Source of the DNA: an uncultured Methylococcaceae bacterium
GTDB lineage: Bacteria > Pseudomonadota > Gammaproteobacteria > Methylococcales > Methylomonadaceae
Assembly (NCBI GenBank): GCA_903863905.1
Contig: CAIPDT010000024.1
Span: forward strand, 1 to 33,874
Direction: 5' to 3'
DNA: 33,874 bases
The stretch's first letter is position 1. Each line of letters begins with the position of its first letter. Shown piece after piece: positions 8,964-19,560 of the stretch. The position numbers and the translations under genes are program-made. A model generated the notes under the pieces. That model saw nothing but the letters and a program-made list of their open reading frames with translations. It did no database searches and had not been told where the DNA came from.

Positions 8964-10036
8964 AAACCAGCCTCCAATATACAATAGTTAGCCACTACTT
9001 CAGTTGCATCTAAGCGCGAGCACCGTTGCGCCGCCTCACTCATCACTGCCAAATTTTTCAAAGCCTCATTTATAGTATTTGCTAAAGATACAGGCGTCAT
9101 ATCCTGTTGTTTTAAGAGAAAACCAGCCCCAGCATCCGTTAAATAACGCGCATTCGCTGTTTGGTGATCATCAATCGCACCTGGTAAAGGCACAAATATA
9201 GCAGGAACACCCATCGCGGCAACTTCACTGACCGTCATTGCTCCAGCTCTACAAATAACTACATCAGCCCATTGATAAGCACTTTCCATATTATCAATGA
9301 ATGCCATCGCCTCAGCTTTAAGACCTAAAGTTTTATATCGTTCCGCAACCTGTGCCTGCATCACACTACCCGTCTGATGTTTTATACCAATAGACTGGCT
9401 AAACTGGTCTATCTCCTGATAAGCTTTCATAGCCTCTGGAACGACTTCATTCAAAATTTGAGCGCCCTGACTACCACCAACTACTAATAAATGCAGCTCA
9501 TTGTTTATTTTTAGCGATTCAGTTTCTAAAACATCTAAAAATGATTGCCTTAAAGGATTGCCAGTACAAACTGCATTCACCTTCTTTTTAAAACTACTGG
9601 GAAACGCCTCTAAAACACGATTCGCCAAACGAGCGAGTAAACGATTTGTAGTACCAGGCACTCGATTTTGTTCATGAATGACTAATGGAATCCCTAAGCA
9701 CTTTGCCATTAAGCCCCCAGGCCCAGCAACAAATCCACCCATCCCCAAAACCACATCCGGCTTCCTCTGACGTAATGCATTACTCGCTTGCACACACGCT
9801 TTAAGTAACATAAATACAGCCCGTATTTTGGAAACGACTCCTTTTCCACGCACTCCCGCAACTGATATCCAATCAATCTGAATGCCTTTTTCAGGAATCA
9901 CACGACTTTCTAGGCCTTTTTGCGTACCTAACCAACTAACTTCCCAGCCTTTTTCAAGCAAGTTTTCAGCAACAGCTAGGGCTGGAAATACATGCCCGCC
10001 TGTGCCTCCCGCCATAATAACTATACGCTTAGCCAT
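8960..10036 (-). CDS. murG: Lipid II synthase MurG (UDP-GlcNAc:lipid I GlcNAc transferase)
   Basis: MurG transfers GlcNAc from UDP-GlcNAc onto lipid I at the inner face of the cytoplasmic membrane, completing lipid II. The 358-residue GT-B glycosyltransferase starts with [15 protein letters not shown], the glycine-rich lipid I side loop. A second conserved loop, [12 protein letters not shown], lies near 95-106, the motif IHEQNRVPG near 120, and [11 protein letters not shown] opens the C-terminal UDP-GlcNAc domain. The [13 protein letters not shown]-like stretch (seen here as [13 protein letters not shown]) and the [14 protein letters not shown] segment bind the nucleotide sugar. The length matches E. 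coli (355). Its 5' end overlaps ftsW by 16 nt and its stop overlaps murC. Confidence 0.96.
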   Translation of the reverse strand: MAKRIVIMAGGTGGHVFPALAVAENLLEKGWEVSWLGTQKGLESRVIPEKGIQIDWISVAGVRGKGVVSKIRAVFMLLKACVQASNALRQRKPDVVLGMGGFVAGPGGLMAKCLGIPLVIHEQNRVPGTTNRLLARLANRVLEAFPSSFKKKVNAVCTGNPLRQSFLDVLETESLKINNELHLLVVGGSQGAQILNEVVPEAMKAYQEIDQFSQSIGIKHQTGSVMQAQVAERYKTLGLKAEAMAFIDNMESAYQWADVVICRAGAMTVSEVAAMGVPAIFVPLPGAIDDHQTANARYLTDAGAGFLLKQQDMTPVSLANTINEALKNLAVMSEAAQRCSRLDATEVVANYCILEAGL

Positions 10037-11199
10037 TTCGACCTTTCTTTTGGTTTATTAGCCTGTATTTCAGCAACTTCACTATGTATCCGAAATAATA
10101 AAGCAATCGCACAACACATCACCATCATACTTCCCCCCCCATAACTCATCAGCGGTAAAGTTAATCCTTTCGTGGGTAAAATCCCCATATTGACCCCCAT
10201 ATTCACAAAGGCTTGAAAACCAAACCAAATCCCCAATCCATAGGCAAGAAAAGCGGAAAACCTTTCACCCAACGCTTCTGCTGCAGCGGCAATTTCAAAC
10301 GTACGCCACACCAACATAACAAATAACCCAATAACCGTGATTACTCCCGCTAAACCTAGTTCTTCCGCTATTACTGAAAATAAGAAATCCGTATGAGCTT
10401 CAGGTAAATAAAATAACTTTTGAATACCACACCCTAAACCAACACCCCACCACTCTCCTCGTCCAAAAGAAATTAACGCATGAACTAATTGGTAACCTGT
10501 ATCTTTAGGATCAGCCCATGGATTAAGAAAACTAGTGACACGCTTCATCCGGTAAGGCTCAAGATAAACTAATAAAGAAGCCCCTATAGCACCCACCGAA
10601 AATAATCCAATAAATGGCGATAAGCGGGCACCGGCTAAAAACATAACCCCCATCGCAATGATCATAATAACCACTGTTGAACCAAAATCGGGTTCCATCA
10701 GCAACAGCAAGCCAGCAAACCCAAACAATAACAGAGGCTTAATTAACGCAGAGATAGAAACTAAAATTGATTTTTGGTGACGAGTCACATAACCAGCCAT
10801 GTAAATGACTGAAAAATACTTTACAATTTCAGACACCTGTAATCTAATACCAAACAGCGATAACCACCTCGTACTACCATTCACTTTTACACCTAATCCA
10901 GGCACCAACACTATCATTAAGAGCACTATACCCATAATAAACAGCCGTTGCCCCCAATTCTCCCAAAATTGAAGCGGTGTTTTAGCAACGATAACACCTA
11001 AAAACAAACCTAAACCGATATGCAATGACTGTCTTAAGGGATAATGGAATTCATTGCCACTATTGAGCTTTGCACCTAAATGTAAAGAAGATGACGCCAC
11101 CATCACATATCCAATCAGCAATAAACTCAAGCTAACCACGATCAACAAAGGATCAAAATGGAATCGACCAATCCTTGATGGCTTTGTGCGCTTATTCAT
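10021..11199 (-). CDS. ftsW: Septal peptidoglycan polymerase FtsW (SEDS family)
   Basis: FtsW is the divisome SEDS glycosyltransferase that polymerises lipid II, working with the transpeptidase FtsI. The 392 residues are highly hydrophobic with about ten membrane segments. Recognisable family stretches are NGSTRWLSLFGIRLQVSE, the LLLMEPDFGSTVV segment with the essential aspartate region, the large-loop GYQLVHALISFGRGEWWGVGLG, FLFSVIAEELGL, and the C-terminal LPLMSYGGGSMM. RodA would be less likely because of the location between murD and murG. The start ATG overlaps the murD stop by ATGA. The protein ends in a short basic cytoplasmic tail. Confidence 0.95.
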   Translation of the reverse strand: MNKRTKPSRIGRFHFDPLLIVVSLSLLLIGYVMVASSSLHLGAKLNSGNEFHYPLRQSLHIGLGLFLGVIVAKTPLQFWENWGQRLFIMGIVLLMIVLVPGLGVKVNGSTRWLSLFGIRLQVSEIVKYFSVIYMAGYVTRHQKSILVSISALIKPLLLFGFAGLLLLMEPDFGSTVVIMIIAMGVMFLAGARLSPFIGLFSVGAIGASLLVYLEPYRMKRVTSFLNPWADPKDTGYQLVHALISFGRGEWWGVGLGCGIQKLFYLPEAHTDFLFSVIAEELGLAGVITVIGLFVMLVWRTFEIAAAAEALGERFSAFLAYGLGIWFGFQAFVNMGVNMGILPTKGLTLPLMSYGGGSMMVMCCAIALLFRIHSEVAEIQANKPKERSKWLSV

Positions 11200-12575
11200 C
11201 TCAATAAACCCAACACTGCTTTGGCAAATTGATTGCCTCTATCTTGATAATTTTTATATTGATCAAGACTTGCACAGGCGGGTGACAATAAAACGCTATC
11301 CCCACTTTCAGCTAATCCCGCACAAATCTGTACGGCCTGGCCCATATTCTTAGCTTCATAAACGGGAACACAATCATTCAACGCTTGTTTGATTAAAACC
11401 GCATCTTTACCCATTAAAACAACACTTTTTGCTTTTTCTTTTACAACAGGACTTAATTCATTCATATCAGCACCTTTTGCATCACCACCGGCAATCAAAA
11501 TAACTTTACGCTGATAACCTTCCAAGGCAGCCACACAAGCACCAATATTGGTCGCTTTTGAATCATTGACCCAAGTCACACCTTTAATTTCTGCAACTCG
11601 TTGCATGCGGTGATCTAAACCTTTAAACACCTTTAAAGCGTCGCACATCGTAAACAAATCTAAACCTACCGCCTTACCTAATGCTAGGGCAGACAACGCA
11701 TTAGCGGCATTATGTCGACCTTCCAACGGTAATGCAGATAAAGGCATCAAAGTCGTATTAGTCCACATCAAGCACTCTTCATTATTCTCTTGATTACCAA
11801 TATAGAAATCAGCCTTTGTCTTAATCGAAAAGGTTAATGTTTCCCTTTCAGAACTCAGCATGTCATTAACCACGGGATCATCAATATTGATCACCATAAC
11901 GCCCGTTCCCTTAAAAATAGTCTCCTTTTCAAAAGCATAATTGGCTATCGTTTCATGCCTATCTAAATGATCTGCAGAAACATTTAAGACAGTTGCTGCC
12001 GCCGCATTTAAAACACTTGTCCGTTCAAGTTGAAAACTTGATAATTCCAAAACAAATAGGTCTGCGTCTTGCTCTAACAAATCTAAAGCAGGGGTGCCTA
12101 AATTACCACCAACACCCACTTTTTTTCCTGCAAACTTAGCCATTTCACCCAACATTGTGGTGACAGTACTTTTACCATTAGAGCCAGTAATAGCCACAAT
12201 AGGCGCGTCAACAGAGCAAGCAAACAAATCAATATCACTGACAATCTTTGAGCCCTGCGCAATCGCTTTAACAATAGACTTTTCAGTTAAGGAAACCCCA
12301 GGACTTACCACTAAATGTGTCGATACCTGAAAAGCCGAGTCATCAAAACCACCTGTAAATACCGGTGTGTCTGGCATCACTTGAAAAAAAGCTTCTTTCA
12401 AAGGCGGCTTATCTCGACTATCTGTGATGGCAAAATTAAAGCCTAATTTATGCAAATAATGTGCAACAGAAATACCGGTATTGCCCAATCCAACGATTAA
12501 TATTTTTGAATGCTTTGGCTCTAAGGAAAATTTGCTTTTTAACGATTGTAAGATCGCTTCATTATTCATACTCAT
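11196..12575 (-). CDS. murD: UDP-N-acetylmuramoyl-L-alanine--D-glutamate ligase MurD
   Basis: MurD adds D-glutamate to UDP-MurNAc-L-Ala in the cytoplasm using ATP. Motifs in order are the N-terminal Rossmann loop IVGLGNTGISVAHYL, the P-loop AITGSNGKSTVTTM, the LELSSFQLE segment, NVSADHLDRH and the ligase-domain WVNDSKATN, followed by LIAGGDAKGADM. The 459-residue length fits E. coli MurD (438) with a slightly longer N-terminus. The start is uncertain: I chose the ATG at 12575, but another ATG lies two codons later and a TTG at 12590 is also in frame. That TTG overlaps the TGA of a possible 14-codon frame (12587-12631) beginning just after mraY. A weak AATAG/CTATT hairpin with a T-run lies in the 61-nt gap to mraY and might attenuate. 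Confidence 0.94.
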   Translation of the reverse strand: MSMNNEAILQSLKSKFSLEPKHSKILIVGLGNTGISVAHYLHKLGFNFAITDSRDKPPLKEAFFQVMPDTPVFTGGFDDSAFQVSTHLVVSPGVSLTEKSIVKAIAQGSKIVSDIDLFACSVDAPIVAITGSNGKSTVTTMLGEMAKFAGKKVGVGGNLGTPALDLLEQDADLFVLELSSFQLERTSVLNAAAATVLNVSADHLDRHETIANYAFEKETIFKGTGVMVINIDDPVVNDMLSSERETLTFSIKTKADFYIGNQENNEECLMWTNTTLMPLSALPLEGRHNAANALSALALGKAVGLDLFTMCDALKVFKGLDHRMQRVAEIKGVTWVNDSKATNIGACVAALEGYQRKVILIAGGDAKGADMNELSPVVKEKAKSVVLMGKDAVLIKQALNDCVPVYEAKNMGQAVQICAGLAESGDSVLLSPACASLDQYKNYQDRGNQFAKAVLGLLR

Positions 12576-12636
12576 AAGATTACGACTCAATAGCTCATCA
12601 TTAAAAAAATAGTTTTTCTATTCTTGTGCATGGCTC

Positions 12637-13719
12637 TTACCTCAGCTTCAATGTAGCCAAACCAATTAACACTAAAATAACCGTGATAATCCAAAAACGT
12701 ACAATAACTCTAGGTTCTGGCCAGCCTTTCAATTCAAAATGATGATGAATAGGAGCCATCCGAAACACTCTTTTTCCTGTTAATTTAAAAGACGCAACTT
12801 GGATAATAACGGACAAAGTTTCCATCACGAAAACTCCACCCATAATGACCAAGACAATCTCTTGTCGAACCAATACCGCAAGCACACCTAAAGCAGCACC
12901 TAAAGCTAAGGCACCTACATCGCCCATAAACACCATCGCTGGATAAGCGTTAAACCATAAAAAGCCTAACCCTGCGCCAACTAAAGCCGCACAAAAAACA
13001 ATTAACTCACCTGAGTTAGGTAAATAAGGGATTGCCAAATAATTCGAAAATGCGATATGACCAGACAGATAAGCGAAAACGCCCAAACCGGCAGCTACCA
13101 TGACCGTTGGCATAATAGCCAAGCCATCTAAACCATCCGTTAAATTAACCGCATTACTCGTACCCACAATCACAAAATAGGTCAGAACGATATACATCCA
13201 GCCCATATCCAACATAAAATCCTTAAAGAAAGGAATAATTAATTGCGTTTCTGCTGGGACTGTCGCTGTTTTATATAAAAATATAGCCGCAGTTAAACCG
13301 ATAATCGATTGACCTAAATATTTTGCCCTAGCCGATAAACCATCACTATTGCGTTTAACAACTTTTCTATAGTCGTCAATGAAACCAATGACGCCATAAC
13401 CCATCGTCACCAACAAAATAACCCAAATATATCGATTACCTAAATCAGCCCACAATAAGGTACTAATTAAAATTGCGACTAATATTAAGGTCCCACCCAT
13501 TGTAGGAGTGCCAGACTTCTCATAATGGGACTGCGGGCCTAATTCACGAATGCTTTGACCAATTTTATTAGAACTTAACTTTCTAATCATAACTGGGCCA
13601 ATCATGAACGAAATAATTAATGACGTTAATGCACCTAAAATGGCTCTAAATGTAAGGTATTGAAACACCCTAAAGCCACCGTCAAACGTCATCAAATAAT
13701 CTGTAAAATAAAGTAACAT
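12637..13719 (-). CDS. mraY: Phospho-N-acetylmuramoyl-pentapeptide transferase MraY
   Basis: MraY moves phospho-MurNAc-pentapeptide from UDP to undecaprenyl phosphate, making lipid I in the inner membrane. The 360 residues (exactly the usual length) have about ten transmembrane helices. Catalytic landmarks are the GTPTMGG loop near 70, the magnesium-binding aspartates in [21 protein letters not shown] near 190-203, [11 protein letters not shown] near 267, and the conserved histidine cluster [14 protein letters not shown] near the C-terminus. The gene starts two nt after the murF stop. In the MGDVG motif the usual serine (MGDVGSLALG) is alanine here, a conservative change unlikely to matter. 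Confidence 0.96.
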   Translation of the reverse strand: MLLYFTDYLMTFDGGFRVFQYLTFRAILGALTSLIISFMIGPVMIRKLSSNKIGQSIRELGPQSHYEKSGTPTMGGTLILVAILISTLLWADLGNRYIWVILLVTMGYGVIGFIDDYRKVVKRNSDGLSARAKYLGQSIIGLTAAIFLYKTATVPAETQLIIPFFKDFMLDMGWMYIVLTYFVIVGTSNAVNLTDGLDGLAIMPTVMVAAGLGVFAYLSGHIAFSNYLAIPYLPNSGELIVFCAALVGAGLGFLWFNAYPAMVFMGDVGALALGAALGVLAVLVRQEIVLVIMGGVFVMETLSVIIQVASFKLTGKRVFRMAPIHHHFELKGWPEPRVIVRFWIITVILVLIGLATLKLR

Positions 13720-13721
13720 CT

Positions 13722-15101
13722 TTAATTCCTAAAATTTTCCACTAAAGCTCCCACCACATTTTCCATGCGCTGTGACCGTGAGCCTTTGACCAAAATTGTT
13801 TCATCGCCTTTTAATTCTTTTTTTAGCGTATCAATTAGATCTTGTTGTGTTTCAAAAAAAGTAGCCCCGACGCCAAAGGCCTGCACTGTATTTTTGGCGT
13901 GTGCTCCAACCGCCAACAATCTTAAGACACCACTCGCTCTAATAACACTCGCCATTTCTGCATGGATTTCTAAACTTTGCGAACCTAATTCACCAAATGC
14001 ACCTAAAACTAACCAAGGTACCTTTGCTATATTAACCAAAACATCAAGCCCCACTTTTAATGACGATGCGTTCGCATTATAAGTGTCATCAATAATTACA
14101 TTTCCCAGAAGCCCTACTAAAGGTTGCAACCTACCCGTCACAGGATTTACACTTTCCAAACCTTGCTTAATTTGTGCCAAATCAATTCCTAAAGCCAAAC
14201 AACTCGCGGCTGCAGCTAACGCATTCAAAATATTATGCCGACCCGCTAACTTTAAATTAATATCAATCGCCCCTGCTTGAGTAACCAAGGTAAACACACT
14301 TACAAAAGCATGATCAATAATAGCTATATTGATTGAATCCGCCCACACATCTGCATCAGAGCTTAACCCAAACGTCAAAATGCGCTTATTACCTGCAAGT
14401 GACTTCCAATAATCAACGTAGTGATCATCTTGATTAATAATCGCACAACCCGTGTCTTTAAGGGTTTCGATGATCTCACCTTTTGCTTTGGCTACACCGT
14501 CTAAATTACCAAAACCTTCTAAATGTGCAGCACCCGCATTCGTGATTACAACCACATCTGCTTGAGCATATTGACTGGTATAAGCAATTTCTTGTGGGTG
14601 ATTGGCGCCCATTTCAATAACGGCATAACGATGCTGTTCGTTTAACCTAAATAAAGTCAGAGGCACACCAATATCGTTATTTAAATTACCTTGTGTAAAT
14701 AATACTGGTGCATTAACCGCCAGTATTGCAGCAATCATTTCTTTTACCGTTGTTTTACCGTTACTCCCTGTAACTCCAACCACTGATAAATTATTATTCT
14801 CTAGGCTAGACAACCGACCACGCCATGCACCCGCTAACTCTGCTAATGCGATGCGAGTATCCTCAACCACAATACGAGGCACTGTTGAGTCAACCCCCTT
14901 ATGAACAATCACCGCACTCGCACCTGCTTGTTCAGCTTGCTCTACAAAAGCATGGCCATCAAAATTAGTCCCTTTAATGGCAATATATAAATCACCTTGC
15001 TTAATTGAGCGTGTATCAATGCTAATGGAGGATATTTCCAAATCAACACCCTCAAATTGTCCTTGCACACTTTGAGCGCAATCACTCAACTTCATTTTCA
15101 T
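13722..15101 (-). CDS. murF: UDP-MurNAc-tripeptide--D-alanyl-D-alanine ligase MurF
   Basis: MurF attaches D-Ala-D-Ala, the product of the Ddl half of the fused enzyme encoded about 7 kb downstream in the same cluster, to the UDP-MurNAc-tripeptide. The 459 residues show the N-terminal substrate domain with [19 protein letters not shown], the P-loop [14 protein letters not shown], the [14 protein letters not shown] and [10 protein letters not shown] segments, the [11 protein letters not shown] motif, and the C-terminal [10 protein letters not shown] and [10 protein letters not shown] motifs. The length is close to E. coli (452). The start ATG overlaps the murE stop by ATGA; a second ATG two codons later could also serve. 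Confidence 0.96.
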   Translation of the reverse strand: MKMKLSDCAQSVQGQFEGVDLEISSISIDTRSIKQGDLYIAIKGTNFDGHAFVEQAEQAGASAVIVHKGVDSTVPRIVVEDTRIALAELAGAWRGRLSSLENNNLSVVGVTGSNGKTTVKEMIAAILAVNAPVLFTQGNLNNDIGVPLTLFRLNEQHRYAVIEMGANHPQEIAYTSQYAQADVVVITNAGAAHLEGFGNLDGVAKAKGEIIETLKDTGCAIINQDDHYVDYWKSLAGNKRILTFGLSSDADVWADSINIAIIDHAFVSVFTLVTQAGAIDINLKLAGRHNILNALAAAASCLALGIDLAQIKQGLESVNPVTGRLQPLVGLLGNVIIDDTYNANASSLKVGLDVLVNIAKVPWLVLGAFGELGSQSLEIHAEMASVIRASGVLRLLAVGAHAKNTVQAFGVGATFFETQQDLIDTLKKELKGDETILVKGSRSQRMENVVGALVENFRN

Positions 15102-16615
15102 CGCAATTCGGCTCTCATTTTTAAAGCATCAATGACTGACTGACTATCACTAAACGGAGTTTTTACCCCTTTAACTTCTTGATAACACTCATGTCCTTTG
15201 CCTGCAATTACAATACAATCTCTTTTATCTGCATTTAAAATAACGCTTTGTATCGCTTGATCTCTACATTGATTAACGATAACTTTGCCGTTGAAATCAG
15301 CATTAATTGGACTCTCGCAGCCCGCTAAGATTTCATTCACTATCACTAAACTATCTTCAAAACGTGGATTATCATCCGTCACCACGACATGGTCAGCCCA
15401 ATATTCAGCAATTCGACCCATCTCGGGGCGCTTACCTTTATCTCGATTCCCACCACACCCAAACACGACCCACAAATCTTGTTGGCAGTGTTTTTTTAAA
15501 CTAGAGAGCACCTTATTTAAGGCATCTGGCGTATGCGCATAATCCACAAAAACCAAAGGCTCTTCTTCATCCGCACCAAACCTTTCCATTCGTCCAATGA
15601 CGGGCTTTAAATGCTCTAACTTCTTTACGGCCTCAATCAAAGACATATCCATTGCCAACAACACTGCCAAGACCACTAGGCTATTTTCAATATTAAAATC
15701 ACCATAAAGTGGCACACACACTGATTGTCTAAAGTCACGCCAAGTCACTTCAAATTCAACACCATCAACTCGGTGAGAAACTACATTAGCGACTACAGAT
15801 TCGCCTAAACTTAACACTCGACCCTGTAAACTGACACCCCAAATTACAACGTGCTGAGGTACTGCTTTAATAATTTGATTACTATAGGGATCATCCAAAT
15901 TAATCACGACAAACTTCAAACCCGGCTTAGTCAGTAATAACAATTTAGTTTGTAAATAAGCTTCCATCGTACCGTGATAATCTAAATGATCACGGCTAAT
16001 ATTAGTAAAAACAGCACCTCGAAAATAAATGCCATTCACTCGACCCTGAGCTAAACCATGAGATGACACTTCCATGGCCACCGCTGTCTTGTTGTCTTCT
16101 TTTAATGCCGCCAAAATCCTTTGAGTTTCAAGGGCATTAGACGTGGTATTTAGTGTAGCCTTCAGATTGCCCCATTCGCCCCAACCCAACGTACCTATAA
16201 TTCCACAATCCTTTAACGCTTGACTTAAAAACTGACTGCAAGACGTTTTACCGTTTGTTCCCGTAATCCCTATCACATCTAAAAATACTGAAGGATCTCC
16301 ATAATATCTTGCGGCAATATCGCCCAGCTTTACATTTAACTCATCGACTGCAATCATCAACCCATGATCCAGTGAGTCCGCTAACTGCTCAGTATCGTCT
16401 AAAGGATCATAAAAAATAGCAATAGCGCCCTTTGCCATAACCTGGGACGCATAACTCAATCCATGTTGCTGAGCGCCAGCTACAGCAATAAATACCTGAC
16501 CCGCTTTTATCTCCCGACTATCTAAAGCCAACCCCGTGACTAAGCGATCTCCTATCTTACTTAAGACTTCTTTTTGAAACGGAATAAATCCATCCAGCAA
16601 TTCTCTAAGCTTCAT
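15098..16615 (-). CDS. murE: UDP-MurNAc-L-Ala-D-Glu--meso-diaminopimelate ligase MurE
   Basis: MurE adds the third amino acid of the stem peptide. The motif DDNPR, seen here in VVTDDNPRFEDS, is the family signature for meso-diaminopimelate, so the wall is expected to be the Gram-negative DAP type. Other motifs are LDSREIKAGQVFIAV near the N-terminus, the P-loop GITGTNGKTSCSQF, EVSSHGLAQGRVNG, NISRDHLDYHGTM, VDYAHTPDAL and the late VIAGKGHE. I take the ATG at 16615 (505 residues). A GTG three codons earlier, at 16624, is possible; neither has a strong ribosome-binding site, and the gene starts about 10 nt after the ftsI stop. Confidence 0.95.
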   Translation of the reverse strand: MKLRELLDGFIPFQKEVLSKIGDRLVTGLALDSREIKAGQVFIAVAGAQQHGLSYASQVMAKGAIAIFYDPLDDTEQLADSLDHGLMIAVDELNVKLGDIAARYYGDPSVFLDVIGITGTNGKTSCSQFLSQALKDCGIIGTLGWGEWGNLKATLNTTSNALETQRILAALKEDNKTAVAMEVSSHGLAQGRVNGIYFRGAVFTNISRDHLDYHGTMEAYLQTKLLLLTKPGLKFVVINLDDPYSNQIIKAVPQHVVIWGVSLQGRVLSLGESVVANVVSHRVDGVEFEVTWRDFRQSVCVPLYGDFNIENSLVVLAVLLAMDMSLIEAVKKLEHLKPVIGRMERFGADEEEPLVFVDYAHTPDALNKVLSSLKKHCQQDLWVVFGCGGNRDKGKRPEMGRIAEYWADHVVVTDDNPRFEDSLVIVNEILAGCESPINADFNGKVIVNQCRDQAIQSVILNADKRDCIVIAGKGHECYQEVKGVKTPFSDSQSVIDALKMRAELR

Positions 16616-16625
16616 GAGTGTCACA

Positions 16626-18350
16626 TCACTTATGCTGTGTTAGCAAAACCGGCATCGTCTCTTCCTGATCTGGAGCCACTTCAAGTATTCTTAAAGCACC
16701 GGCCATCACTTTTGAAAATACCGGAGCTGAAACTAATCCCCCATAGTATTTACCTGCTGAGGGCTCATCAATCATCACAACAATAATCAATCGCGGATTA
16801 TTAACAGGTGCCATTCCTGCAAACACCGCAAAATAACTTTTTTCCGTGTACCCTGAAGAAGTCGCTTTTTTAACAGTACCCGTCTTACCGGCCGCCGTAT
16901 AACCATCGACTCTAGCCTCATACGCAGTCCCCTCCTTAGTTAAAACTTGCTCCATCATCTTTCTAACGGTTCTAGCTGTTTTAGCAGAAAAGACCCGAAC
17001 GACATCATCATCTTCTTCTCGCTTTAACAAACTCACGGAATGCAGAAGACCATCATCCGCCAACGCGGTATAACTTCTTGCCAATTGCAACGCTGAAGCA
17101 TTTAAACCATAACCAAACGAAATAGTCGCTCGATCAAAATCATGCCACCTTTTATAATCCTTCATAATTCCAGTGGCCTCACCTGGAAAGCCCGAACCCG
17201 CTGAAACTCCAAAACCTAAGCGATGATAAATATCCCATAAATATTTAGGTGGCATCTTCAACGACATCATACTCACGCCAATGTTACTGGACTTCATAAT
17301 GACATGGGTTAGATCCATAGTCCCATAATTATGCGTATCCTTAACCACATTATGTCCCACCTGATACACACCATCTGTTACAAAAATCGCACCCGGCTTG
17401 ATATACCCCCCATCTAAAGCCGCCGCGACCACAAACGGCTTTACCGTAGAACCTGGTTCAAAAACTTCCGTAAAAGCCCTATTACGATACAAACTTTCTT
17501 TTAAATTGTTTCGCGTGTTTGGATTAAACGAAGGTTGATTTACCGCCGCTAAAATTTCACCATTTTTCGCATCTAAAACAACCAAAGCACCTGATTTAGC
17601 TTTATTTTCTTCAACTGCAATTTGTAATTCTTTATATGCTAAGTATTGAATCCGCTCATCAATACTCAACTCTAAATTCTTCCCAGAAATAGGCTCTTCT
17701 ATTTCCTCAATATCATCTATAATTCGACGTTTACCATCTCTTACAACCCGCTTACTTCCAGAAGTCCCTTTTAAAAGCTTCTCATAACCCAGCTCCATGC
17801 CCGCCTGACCAACATCCTCAACATTGGTAAATCCCACAAGATGTCCAGAAACCCCACCCGCTGGATAAAACCGCTTAAACTCCCGCTCAGAATAAACACC
17901 TTCCAGCTTTAATGCCTTAACCTCTTCACATAACTGCGGACTAATCCGGCGCGCGATATAAAGAAACTGCTTTTTAGGATCTTCATTAATTAAAGACGTT
18001 ACCTTACCATTAGGCAAACCTAACAATTTCTCCATTTGCCTTATTAACTCTGGCTTGGCGGCTTTCATCTCCCGCGAGTTAATCCATATAGATTCAACTG
18101 GAGTACTAATCGCTAAAGGCTCTCCATTTCTATCAACCACCATCCCTCTGTAAGCAGAAACAGTCACATCATCGACTTGCCTCATGTCTCCTTGCTGCTT
18201 TAAAAACTGTTTACTAATCACTTGTAAATGCACAGCTCTTCCAACCAAAATAGCCATACAAACCATTATGAAAACGAGCATCAATTTTCGTCTGCTAGTA
18301 AAATCATCCTTTGGTTTCTTAGCAGGACTTCTATCTCGAAAATCTATCAT
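16626..18350 (-). CDS. ftsI: Septal peptidoglycan transpeptidase FtsI (PBP3)
   Basis: FtsI is the class B penicillin-binding protein that crosslinks septal peptidoglycan in the periplasm as the partner of FtsW. It has 574 residues (E. coli 588). A basic cytoplasmic tail precedes a transmembrane helix at about 23-42. The pedestal domain begins around 60, with RGMVVDRNGEPLA. The transpeptidase domain has all three active-site motifs: STVK with the acylated serine S301, SSN at 354-356, and KTG at 489-491. The gene abuts ftsL (TAA immediately followed by ATG) and is followed by murE. Nothing appears truncated. Confidence 0.97.
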   Translation of the reverse strand: MIDFRDRSPAKKPKDDFTSRRKLMLVFIMVCMAILVGRAVHLQVISKQFLKQQGDMRQVDDVTVSAYRGMVVDRNGEPLAISTPVESIWINSREMKAAKPELIRQMEKLLGLPNGKVTSLINEDPKKQFLYIARRISPQLCEEVKALKLEGVYSEREFKRFYPAGGVSGHLVGFTNVEDVGQAGMELGYEKLLKGTSGSKRVVRDGKRRIIDDIEEIEEPISGKNLELSIDERIQYLAYKELQIAVEENKAKSGALVVLDAKNGEILAAVNQPSFNPNTRNNLKESLYRNRAFTEVFEPGSTVKPFVVAAALDGGYIKPGAIFVTDGVYQVGHNVVKDTHNYGTMDLTHVIMKSSNIGVSMMSLKMPPKYLWDIYHRLGFGVSAGSGFPGEATGIMKDYKRWHDFDRATISFGYGLNASALQLARSYTALADDGLLHSVSLLKREEDDDVVRVFSAKTARTVRKMMEQVLTKEGTAYEARVDGYTAAGKTGTVKKATSSGYTEKSYFAVFAGMAPVNNPRLIIVVMIDEPSAGKYYGGLVSAPVFSKVMAGALRILEVAPDQEETMPVLLTQHK

Positions 18351-18617
18351 TTAAGGCTTTATATAAATAATTTTTTCTCTTAATGGCATGATCAACTTTA
18401 GTTCATCCTTGGCCACAAGCTCTAAACGATTCTGCTCTTCTAGCATCGTTAGTTCTAATTGCAACTGTCCCCATTCAACTTCATATTGATCCAATGCTTT
18501 TTCTTGCTTTTGAATGTCTATAAAAATTAATCGTGAGTAATATTTGCTATAAATAACCGCTAGAGACGTTAATAACAATATCAATCCTGCAAGCATCAAA
18601 AGTCGATTAATAACCAT
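18351..18617 (-). CDS. ftsL: Cell division protein FtsL
   Basis: FtsL is a small bitopic protein that forms a periplasmic coiled coil with FtsB, is held by FtsQ, and activates FtsWI. The 88 residues contain one transmembrane helix at about 5-24 (LLMLAGLILLLTSLAVIY). A heptad-rich segment with many leucine, glutamine and glutamate residues runs from about 35 to 75. Sequence conservation in this family is low, so the call rests on topology, length and position between rsmH and ftsI. The start abuts the rsmH stop and the stop abuts the ftsI start. Confidence 0.92.
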   Translation of the reverse strand: MVINRLLMLAGLILLLTSLAVIYSKYYSRLIFIDIQKQEKALDQYEVEWGQLQLELTMLEEQNRLELVAKDELKLIMPLREKIIYIKP

Positions 18618-19544
18618 TTATACTTTCTCAGCTACCCGCATTACAGCACTTCTGGCCCTCGGGTTTTGCTTAACTTCCTCTACACCCGCCTTTAAAGCCT
18701 TACTCACTTTCTTTAACACACCTTTTGCAATATCAATTTCTTTTATCGGTAACTTACCTGGATTATATTTAGCTCCAGATTCATTTCTTATAAACCGCTT
18801 TACGATTCTATCTTCCAATGAATGAAATGAAATGGCCACTAAGCGCCCGCCAGGACTTAAAACCCGAGCCGATTGTTCCAAAACATTTTTTAACTCATCC
18901 AGTTCCTTGTTAATTTCAATGCGTATCGCTTGAAATGATCGAGTCGCAGGATGTTTGTGCTTTTCCCTAATAGGCACCGCGTCTTCAATTAACTTTGCTA
19001 ACTGCGTCGTCGTGGTTATCGGAGTATCTACCCGTGTGTCAACAATAGCTTTTGCAATACGCCTAGCAAACTTCTCTTCACCATATTCAAATAAAATATC
19101 CACCAACACTTTTTCATCAACTGAAGCCAACCATTGCTCAGCAGACAAGCCAGATGTACTATCCATTCGCATATCGAGAGGTCCATCTCTTAAAAAGCTA
19201 AAACCTCTATCTGCATTATCTAGTTGAGGGGACGACACACCTAAGTCCATTAAAATGCCATCAATTCTCCCCACCAATCCCCTTTGCTCAAGTAAATTTT
19301 CCAACTGTGAGAAACAACTATGTGCCAAGGTAAACCGCCTGTCCTCTAATAAAGCCTTGGCATAATCAGAGTTAACCGCATCAAAATCACGATCAATCGC
19401 AAGTAATTGACCCTCTTGGCCTAATAAACCTAAAATACCTCGACTGTGCCCCCCGCGTCCAAAGGTGCAATCCAGATAAATACCATCTTCTTTAATCGCC
19501 AACTGTTGCAAAGATTCTGCATACATAACGGGCAAATGTTCCAT
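18618..19544 (-). CDS. rsmH: 16S rRNA (cytosine1402-N4)-methyltransferase RsmH
   Basis: RsmH (formerly MraW) methylates N4 of C1402 in the decoding centre of 16S rRNA. RsmI, encoded about 1.4 kb away at 20913-21779, adds the 2'-O-methyl group to the same nucleotide. The 308 residues have the AdoMet motif YLDCTFGRGGHS near the N-terminus, MDLGVSSPQLDNADRGFSF, the inserted helical domain, KHPATRSFQAIRI, and the ISFHSLEDRIVK motif. I use the ATG at 19544 because GGGAG lies six nt upstream; a TTG one codon earlier is less likely. The gene starts 16 nt after mraZ. Confidence 0.96.
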   Translation of the reverse strand: MEHLPVMYAESLQQLAIKEDGIYLDCTFGRGGHSRGILGLLGQEGQLLAIDRDFDAVNSDYAKALLEDRRFTLAHSCFSQLENLLEQRGLVGRIDGILMDLGVSSPQLDNADRGFSFLRDGPLDMRMDSTSGLSAEQWLASVDEKVLVDILFEYGEEKFARRIAKAIVDTRVDTPITTTTQLAKLIEDAVPIREKHKHPATRSFQAIRIEINKELDELKNVLEQSARVLSPGGRLVAISFHSLEDRIVKRFIRNESGAKYNPGKLPIKEIDIAKGVLKKVSKALKAGVEEVKQNPRARSAVMRVAEKV

Positions 19545-19560
19545 CAAAAACTCCCGTCTA

